Positions 58,836-64,000 of a stretch of DNA of 64,000 nucleotides are shown here, one piece after another. How positions within the stretch are numbered: the first letter of the stretch is position 1; each line of letters begins with the position of its first letter. Where the stretch lies: NCBI RefSeq assembly GCF_028737195.1, contig NZ_JAQZAJ010000002.1:186001-250000 (forward strand), read 5' to 3'. Below the pieces are notes generated by a model. It had not been told where the DNA came from, searched no databases, and saw only the letters and a list, made by a program, of their open reading frames with translations. The stretch is from Pseudovibrio exalbescens (GTDB taxonomy: Bacteria; Pseudomonadota; Alphaproteobacteria; Rhizobiales; Stappiaceae). A program made the position numbers and the translations under genes.

Positions 58836-60101
58836 CTACGTGTTCATTGAATCGAAGAACTCTTCGTTGGACTTGGTCTGCCGCAGCTTGTCCATCAGGA
58901 ACTCCGCTGCATCCACTGTACCCATTGGGTTGAGGATACGGCGCAGAACAAAGGTCTTCTTCAGCTTGTCCGCTGGAACCAACAGCTCTTCCTTACGGGT
59001 ACCAGAACGCTGAATATCAACGGCTGGGAACACACGCTTGTCAGAGATCTTGCGATCCAGGATGATTTCGGAGTTACCTGTGCCCTTGAACTCTTCGAAG
59101 ATCACTTCATCCATACGGCTGCCGGTATCAATCAGCGCCGTTGCGATGATGGTAAGCGAGCCACCCTCTTCAATGTTTCGGGCAGCACCGAAGAAGCGCT
59201 TTGGACGCTGCAGAGCGTTTGCATCCACACCACCGGTCAGAACCTTACCGGAGGAAGGAACAACCGTGTTGTAAGCGCGGCCCAGGCGTGTGATGGAATC
59301 CAGCAGGATCACAACATCGCGGCCGTGTTCAACGAGCCGCTTGGCCTTTTCAATCACCATCTCAGCCACCTGAACGTGGCGCGCGGCAGGTTCGTCAAAC
59401 GTGGAAGAAACCACTTCCCCGTTCACGGTGCGCTGCATGTCTGTCACTTCTTCTGGACGTTCATCAATCAGAAGGACGATCAGATAGCACTCAGGATGAT
59501 TTGTGGTGATGGACTGGGCAATGTTTTGAAGGAAAACAGTCTTACCAGTACGTGGCGGCGCGGTGATCAGGGCGCGCTGGCCTTTACCCAACGGTGCGAC
59601 GAGATCAATTACTCGCGCTGACAAGTCTTTCTTCGTTGGGTTTTCAATTTCGAGGTTGAACCGATCCTCTGGATAAAGAGGTGTCAGGTTATCGAAATGA
59701 ACTTTGTGGCGGGCCTTGTCTGGGTCTTCAAAATTGATTTTGTTGACCTTGAGAAGAGCGAAGTAGCGCTCGCCGTCCTTCGGGCTTCGGATCTGACCTT
59801 CGACGGTATCACCGGTTCGAAGAGAAAATCGTCGGATCTGCGAAGGAGAGACGTAGATGTCATCCGGGCCCGGCAGGTAGTTTGCGTCCGGAGAGCGCAG
59901 AAAGCCAAAACCGTCCTGAAGGACTTCAACAACACCCTCGCCCACAATATCAATGTCCTGCTCAGCAAGACGCTTGAGAATTGCGAACAGCAGCTCCTGC
60001 TTACGAAGGGTGCTTGCGTTTTCGACCTCATGCTCCTCAGCAAATGTGAGAAGTTCGGTCGGTGTTTTAGATTTGAGATCTTTGAGTTTCATTTCCCGCA
60101 T
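58836..60101 (-). CDS. rho: Transcription termination factor Rho
   Basis: This 421-residue hexameric helicase ends transcription at unstructured C-rich RNA. The RNA-binding domain has [30 protein letters not shown], the ATPase has [14 protein letters not shown] (Walker A), [15 protein letters not shown] (Walker B) and [21 protein letters not shown] (Q and R loops). The ATG at 60101 gives [18 protein letters not shown], matching the start and 421-residue length I recall for rhizobial Rho; an ATG at 60092 is the alternative. It follows hemJ in the same direction. Confidence 0.96.
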   Translation of the reverse strand: MREMKLKDLKSKTPTELLTFAEEHEVENASTLRKQELLFAILKRLAEQDIDIVGEGVVEVLQDGFGFLRSPDANYLPGPDDIYVSPSQIRRFSLRTGDTVEGQIRSPKDGERYFALLKVNKINFEDPDKARHKVHFDNLTPLYPEDRFNLEIENPTKKDLSARVIDLVAPLGKGQRALITAPPRTGKTVFLQNIAQSITTNHPECYLIVLLIDERPEEVTDMQRTVNGEVVSSTFDEPAARHVQVAEMVIEKAKRLVEHGRDVVILLDSITRLGRAYNTVVPSSGKVLTGGVDANALQRPKRFFGAARNIEEGGSLTIIATALIDTGSRMDEVIFEEFKGTGNSEIILDRKISDKRVFPAVDIQRSGTRKEELLVPADKLKKTFVLRRILNPMGTVDAAEFLMDKLRQTKSNEEFFDSMNT

Positions 60102-60280
60102 CAACTGGGGTCGTTTTCTCTAATGGTTCTGTGCTTGATGAGAAGTCTCAAGAACGAATGAACACTTTAATGGGTGGGGAATAAACAGAATGGCAGGACC
60201 GCGGAAAACTGCGGCGACCTCCCTTTGAGGCTTGATTACCAAACTGCTCTGATTGAAGTTGGATCGAACATAGCGGCAAT

Positions 60281-60301
60281 TAGGCCTTCCTTCAAGGCCT
60301 A
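60281..60301. repeat. Perfect inverted repeat in the rho leader
   Basis: TAGGCCTT (60281-60288) and AAGGCCTA (60294-60301) form a perfect 8-bp stem with a 5-nt loop in the 255-bp gap between hemJ and rho. On the reverse strand it lies 55 bp after the hemJ stop, with no T run after it. Confidence 0.55.
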
Positions 60302-60355
60302 AAAATCACGAAGAACTCAGAAATATCTGAGATTTGGTGTGAAACTGAAACAACT

Positions 60356-60784
60356 CTAAGGTTTAAAAATTACGAGGATCACAATTCCTATCATTAGAAC
60401 TGTCGGTACCTCGTTGATAATCCTGAAATAACGCTCGGAATGCTTATTATTGTCCTCAGCAAAACGACGAACATGCCAACTTAATCTCACGTGAAATACG
60501 GTCATTAGTAGAACTAATGATAGTTTCAGCAGGAACCACAGGTCCAGGTAGGCATGAAGCAGGTAGACGGTGATCGAACCAAATACCCATGAAGCATGCA
60601 TAGCAGGCCCCATGATTGCCTTGAGCAACCGCCGTTCCATCACCTTGAAGGTCTCACTCATTTCAGAGCCAACCTCCGCGCCCGTGTGATAGACAAACAG
60701 GCGCGGCAGATAAAACAGGCCGGCCATCCACGCGATAACCGAAACGATATGCAGCGTCTTCATCCAAAGATAAAGATCAGCCAT
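60356..60784 (-). CDS. hemJ: Protoporphyrinogen IX oxidase HemJ
   Basis: This 142-residue four-span membrane protein oxidises protoporphyrinogen IX in haem synthesis. The family blocks LWMKTLHIVSVIAWMAGLFYLPRLFVYH (conserved histidine), FKVMERRLLKAIMGPAM and FHVRLSWHVRRFAEDNN are present. Length is normal. It lies between hemE (26 bp) and rho, so it is translated from the same leftward transcript as hemE. Confidence 0.93.
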   Translation of the reverse strand: MADLYLWMKTLHIVSVIAWMAGLFYLPRLFVYHTGAEVGSEMSETFKVMERRLLKAIMGPAMHASWVFGSITVYLLHAYLDLWFLLKLSLVLLMTVFHVRLSWHVRRFAEDNNKHSERYFRIINEVPTVLMIGIVILVIFKP

Positions 60785-60809
60785 GGTGAGAGGCCCCTAA
60801 CAACTGTGA

Positions 60810-61841
60810 TTAGTCGCGGCCCTGCACCCGTTTGACCATGTGAGCAACATGATCCGGATTTGTTTGAGGTGTAACGCCATGACCCAGATTGAAGATATGT
60901 GGTCCGTTTTTGAAGGTATCGAGCACATAGTCAATCCCTTCATCAAGCGCAAGCCCACCAGCAACCAGACGCATTGGATCCAGGTTGCCTTGTACAGGAA
61001 GCTTCTGTTGAAGAGCCTGTGCAACATCTGCCGGCACGCTCCAGTCTAGACCAAGCGCATCAACGCCGGTTTCATCGGCGAAACGATGCAGCCGTGCTGC
61101 TGAGGCCTTTGGAAAACCGATGATCTTGGCTTCAGGGCGTTCAGCCTTCACTTTTGCAATCAGGGCCTTGGTTGGCGCGATAGACCAGCGCTCAAAGCCA
61201 AGATCGTCGAGAACGCCCGCCCAGGTGTCAAAAATCTGCAGTGCATCCGCGCCCGCGTCGTGTTGGGCAATCAGGTATGTCGCGGAAGCGTCCACCAAAT
61301 GATCGATGAAGGACTGCAGGAGAACCGGATCGGTGTAGGAGCCTATTCTGGCGGCCGTTTGGTCCTGGGTGGTGTGACCGGCCACGGAATAGCAGGCAAC
61401 GGTCCAGGGAGCGCCACAGAAGCCCAACAGGGTTGTTTCCGTAGGCAGCTCAGCACGCAGGCGTGAAACGGTCTCTATGACCGGCTCAAGGTGCTTCATG
61501 GTGCGCGCTTGATCGAGCTTGTTCACCAGCTTTGCTGACAAGGGTTCCAGAACAGGACCACGTCCCTCTTCAAAGCGAACTGGATAGCCTAAGCCATCTG
61601 GCACAACGAAGATGTCGGAAAACAAAATGGCTGCATCAAAGCCAAAACGGCGGATCGGCTGGAGAGTGACTTCAGTGGCTAGGTCCGGATTGTAGCAAAA
61701 ATCGAGAAAGTTTGGTGCCTTGGCCCGCTCTGCTCTGTACTCCGGCAGGTACCGTCCTGCCTGTCGCATCATCCAAATGGGCGGTCGTTCGAGTTTTTCG
61801 CCGTTCAACACTCTTACGAGCGCCCTGTCCTGAGCTTTCAT
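60810..61841 (-). CDS. hemE: Uroporphyrinogen decarboxylase
   Basis: This 343-residue enzyme decarboxylates uroporphyrinogen III to coproporphyrinogen III. The signature RPPIWMMRQAGRYLPEYRAER, followed by LFSDIFVVPDGLGYPVRFEEGRGP, GFCGAPWTVACY and FNLGHGVTPQTNPDHVAHMV, is complete. ATG 61841 follows TAAGGCG. It is the first gene leftwards from the putative origin, as in Caulobacter and Rickettsia. Confidence 0.97.
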   Translation of the reverse strand: MKAQDRALVRVLNGEKLERPPIWMMRQAGRYLPEYRAERAKAPNFLDFCYNPDLATEVTLQPIRRFGFDAAILFSDIFVVPDGLGYPVRFEEGRGPVLEPLSAKLVNKLDQARTMKHLEPVIETVSRLRAELPTETTLLGFCGAPWTVACYSVAGHTTQDQTAARIGSYTDPVLLQSFIDHLVDASATYLIAQHDAGADALQIFDTWAGVLDDLGFERWSIAPTKALIAKVKAERPEAKIIGFPKASAARLHRFADETGVDALGLDWSVPADVAQALQQKLPVQGNLDPMRLVAGGLALDEGIDYVLDTFKNGPHIFNLGHGVTPQTNPDHVAHMVKRVQGRD

Positions 61842-62269
61842 CGCCTTACCCTTATCCAAGTCCAGTTCTAATAGAATCCTCATTTATGAGGACTCTGTTT
61901 TTTCTATTAGGGAGTGAATTACAAGGATCAAACCACATCCACAATTCACCCAGAGCTCAATCGAGAAAGAACAATCAGAACCGCGAGGTCCGTGGAAAAG
62001 TTTGCCATGGAGTCAATAAGGGAGAAAAATTTGAAATTTCAATAGCTTGAAAAATGGCCTACCCTGAATAACCGAGGAATTATTTTTTTTGAATCCTGTG
62101 AATACGTGAAGAGCTCGTTGTGCAATCCAGAGTTCCAAGATCATTTCGTGAGAGATGTTCCACGAATTTCCATCTGTTGATCGATTTTGCTTTGCGGGTA
62201 TGAATTTCATGCCGACTCAACGAATGGGCGAGTTATCCTGAAGTCATTCACGACCGTGGGGATTACAAT
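61842..62269. other. Putative chromosome replication origin (oriC)
   Basis: This 428-bp gap between divergent hemE and ppsR corresponds to the origin position of Caulobacter (between hemE and RP001). It contains DnaA-box-like sequences at 61852-61860 (TTATCCAAG), 61935-61943 (ACATCCACA), 62063-62071 (TTATTCAGG, reverse), 62097-62105 (GTATTCACA, reverse, best at 8 of 9) and 62233-62241 (TTATCCTGA). An AT-rich tract (62023-62096, with T8 at 62083-62090) is a candidate unwinding element, and TTGAAATTTCAA (62031-62042) is a perfect palindrome. No box matches exactly, so the call rests mainly on synteny. Confidence 0.65.
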
Positions 62270-63115
62270 ATGGGAAACCAGGCTAACGTGTTTCATTTAC
62301 ACATGATTTCGGATTCAACAGGCGAAACTTTGATGACTGTTGTCCGCGCTGTGACCGCCCAGTTTGAAAACACTAGGCCGATTGAGCACGTTTATCCGCT
62401 CATTCGGCAGGAACGGCAGCTCGATCGTGTCATTTCCGAAATAGAGAGTGCTCCCGGCATCGTGCTTTACACCTTGGTAGAGCCCAAATTCGCCGACCAG
62501 TTGGAGCGGGCCTGCCAGAGAATTGGCACGCCTTGCGTAAATGTCCTGCGGCCGGTCCATAACGTCTTCAGCTCTTTCCTCAACGTGGACATTTCTCCGC
62601 GCGTTGGCGGCCAACACGCGCTGGACGATGAATATTTCGAGCGAATGGAAGCGCTGAATTACACCATGTTGCACGACGATGGTCAGATCAAAGAGGATCT
62701 GGAGCTGGCGGACGTGGTTCTTGTGGGTGTCAGCCGCACTTCAAAGACCCCTACCTGTATTTATCTCGCAAACAGAGGCATCAAGGCTGCGAATGTTCCT
62801 CTCGTTCCCGAAATAAAGCCGCCACGGCAGCTCATGAAGCTGAGAAAACCGCTGGTTGTCGGGCTTACAGCCAGCGCGGAGCGCATTCGCGACATCCGCC
62901 AAAACAGAGTTCTCTCCACAATTTCTTCAACGGATGATGACAGCTATATCGACAGGAAACTCATAGCTCAGGAAATCATTCGCGCCAAGAAACTGTGTAA
63001 GGAGCAAGGCTGGCCGCTGATTGATGTCACGCGCCGTTCCATTGAAGAAACTGCCGCTGAAATCATGAGCTTGCTGCGTGAGCATAAAGGTCATGATCGA
63101 CATTATGCGCCCTGA
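62270..63115 (+). CDS. ppsR: Pyruvate phosphate dikinase/PEP synthetase regulator
   Basis: This 281-residue DUF299 protein (RP001 of Rickettsia) is a bifunctional kinase and pyrophosphorylase that switches pyruvate phosphate dikinase or PEP synthetase off and on. It opens FHLHMISDSTGETLMTVVRA and has the P-loop VLVGVSRTSKTPTCIYLA near residues 150-167 and a C-terminal VTRRSIEETAAEI. It is the first gene to the right of the putative origin and is followed 52 bp later by maf. Confidence 0.94.
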   Translation: MGNQANVFHLHMISDSTGETLMTVVRAVTAQFENTRPIEHVYPLIRQERQLDRVISEIESAPGIVLYTLVEPKFADQLERACQRIGTPCVNVLRPVHNVFSSFLNVDISPRVGGQHALDDEYFERMEALNYTMLHDDGQIKEDLELADVVLVGVSRTSKTPTCIYLANRGIKAANVPLVPEIKPPRQLMKLRKPLVVGLTASAERIRDIRQNRVLSTISSTDDDSYIDRKLIAQEIIRAKKLCKEQGWPLIDVTRRSIEETAAEIMSLLREHKGHDRHYAP

Positions 63116-63167
63116 TCGCTATCTAAGGAAAAACCGAAGACCCATTGAGCCAAACCTCAGGTGACAG

Positions 63168-63764
63168 ATGACCGATTTGATCCTCGCGAGCGGTAGTGCG
63201 GTGCGTGCCACGCTTTTGAAAAACGCCGGCCTTTCCTTTGATGTTGATCCGGCAAAGGTTGATGAACGCGCCCTTGAAGAACCCATGCTGGAAAGCGGTG
63301 CTTCACCAACGCAGATCGCTGCAGAACTGGCACGTGCAAAGTCCTGTGAGGTTTCCTCTCGCCGTCCCGGCGCTCTTGTCATCGGGGCAGACCAGATTCT
63401 GGACTTTGAAGGAAAGCGCCTGACAAAACCAGCTGATCTTGAAGCGGCTCGTGCACAGCTTGCCGCGTTCTCGGGCAAGAGCCACAGCCTCCATTCTGCC
63501 GTTTGCATCTCACGAGATGGAGAAGTTGTCTGGGAGGACCTGTCCACTGCCACTTTAAGCGTTCGACACCTGTCAGACGCTTTCCTGGATGACTACATCG
63601 CCCGCGCAGGCGAACCAATCCTGTCGAGCGTTGGCGCCTATCAGTTGGAGTCCCTCGGCGTTCAGCTTTTTGACCGCATCGACGGCGATTACTTTACTGT
63701 CCTCGGCCTGCCTTTGCTGCCGGTACTCAATTTCCTGCGCGAACAGGGAAGCCTCTTGAAATGA
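63168..63764 (+). CDS. maf: Maf-like nucleotide pyrophosphatase
   Basis: This 198-residue house-cleaning enzyme hydrolyses non-canonical or modified nucleoside triphosphates. Maf marks are [18 protein letters not shown] at the N-terminus, [18 protein letters not shown], and the catalytic region [31 protein letters not shown]. Its exact substrate (dTTP/UTP or m7GTP branch) is not resolved. The stop overlaps the aroE start in ATGA. Confidence 0.92.
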   Translation: MTDLILASGSAVRATLLKNAGLSFDVDPAKVDERALEEPMLESGASPTQIAAELARAKSCEVSSRRPGALVIGADQILDFEGKRLTKPADLEAARAQLAAFSGKSHSLHSAVCISRDGEVVWEDLSTATLSVRHLSDAFLDDYIARAGEPILSSVGAYQLESLGVQLFDRIDGDYFTVLGLPLLPVLNFLREQGSLLK

Positions 63765-64000
63765 GGAAGGCTGCAGTCACCGGGCATCCGATCAAACATT
63801 CGCGTTCCCCCCTCATTCACGGCTTCTGGCTGAAGACCTACGGCATTGAAGGCGAATATGGGCGTGTTGATTTGCCTCCAGAAAATGCCCTCTCCTTCCT
63901 TCAAAATTTGAAGGAAAACGGACTGGTCGGCGTCAACGTCACCATTCCAAACAAGGAAACCGCGCTTGAGGCGGCAGAAATCCTTGATGGTGCGGCAAGG
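63761..64000 (+). CDS. aroE: Shikimate dehydrogenase, 3' end outside the window
   Basis: The first 80 residues of AroE are visible; the enzyme reduces 3-dehydroshikimate with NADPH in aromatic amino acid synthesis. The shikimate-binding S-R-S motif is in [17 protein letters not shown], and the catalytic lysine is in VNVTIPNKE. It starts at ATG 63761, overlapping maf by 4 bp, and runs off the window edge. The ppsR-maf-aroE order is standard to the right of alphaproteobacterial origins. Confidence 0.93.
   Translation, partial: MRKAAVTGHPIKHSRSPLIHGFWLKTYGIEGEYGRVDLPPENALSFLQNLKENGLVGVNVTIPNKETALEAAEILDGAAR

Noticed and set aside
60484-60499. CACGTG-centred sequence inside hemJ as an extra parS
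   Set aside because: It matches the parS consensus at only about 12 of 16 bases, with changes inside the TTTCACGTGAAA core.
62013-62210. A 65-codon reverse open frame within the putative origin
   Set aside because: No ribosome binding site or family features, and an AT-rich non-coding look; kept as part of the origin region.

Overview
The window looks like a 64 kb piece of an alphaproteobacterial chromosome with moderate GC content. Gene content and order fit a Hyphomicrobiales/Stappiaceae-type organism; a Pseudovibrio-like genus is my best guess from protein style and is not proven. The diagnostic neighbourhoods are mnmE-mnmG-rsmG-parA-parB, holA-lptE-leuS, rho-hemJ-hemE next to ppsR-maf-aroE, ftsEX next to an MJ0042 zinc-ribbon protein-hpt-cpdR, argH-lptM-lysA-TIGR02302, and ffh-chorismate mutase-rpsP. 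No rRNA, tRNA, prophage, insertion sequence or CRISPR array was found. I see no strong candidate for a wholly new system.

Layout. 0-8.5 kb: a DUF1737 gene end, a CitE-like lyase, an EamA exporter, small enzymes, then the leftward envelope operon ftsE-ftsX-ydcF-plsC. 8.5-10.7 kb: a rightward MJ0042 protein-hpt-cpdR operon, separated from ftsE by a divergent region with two CtrA-like boxes. 10.7-16.5 kb: leftward argH-lptM-lysA-TIGR02302. 16.5-24.8 kb: tlpA, tesB, a UbiH-type hydroxylase, an SDR, tspO, a HIG1-like protein, a cobalamin adenosyltransferase, etfBA and hbd, a block for quinone, cobalamin and acyl-CoA electron transfer. 24.8-27.6 kb: a COG0523 metallochaperone with a histidine-rich loop and a D,D-carboxypeptidase. 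27.8-35.5 kb: a more accessory stretch (LprI-like protein, iron-dependent alcohol dehydrogenase, GST, DUF1761, acs, orphan TadG, HNH nuclease) with AT-rich intergenic DNA and FNR-like boxes. 35.7-45.3 kb: leuC, a phosphoesterase, the rplS/trmD/rimM/rpsP/ffh translation cluster (interrupted by an inverted VanZ-like gene), a hydrolase and yggS. 45.5-64 kb: leuS-lptE-holA, then the origin-proximal region.

The most coherent higher-order feature is the chromosome origin and centromere region. The gap between hemE and ppsR (61842-62269) is the position of the origin in Caulobacter and Rickettsia. It holds degenerate DnaA-box-like sequences and an AT-rich tract, and most genes near it point away from it. 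Seven parS-like palindromes lie between 52.4 and 58.8 kb, beside parAB. The two CtrA-like boxes upstream of the operon carrying cpdR, whose product controls CtrA proteolysis in relatives, suggest a second link to cell-cycle control about 53 kb away.
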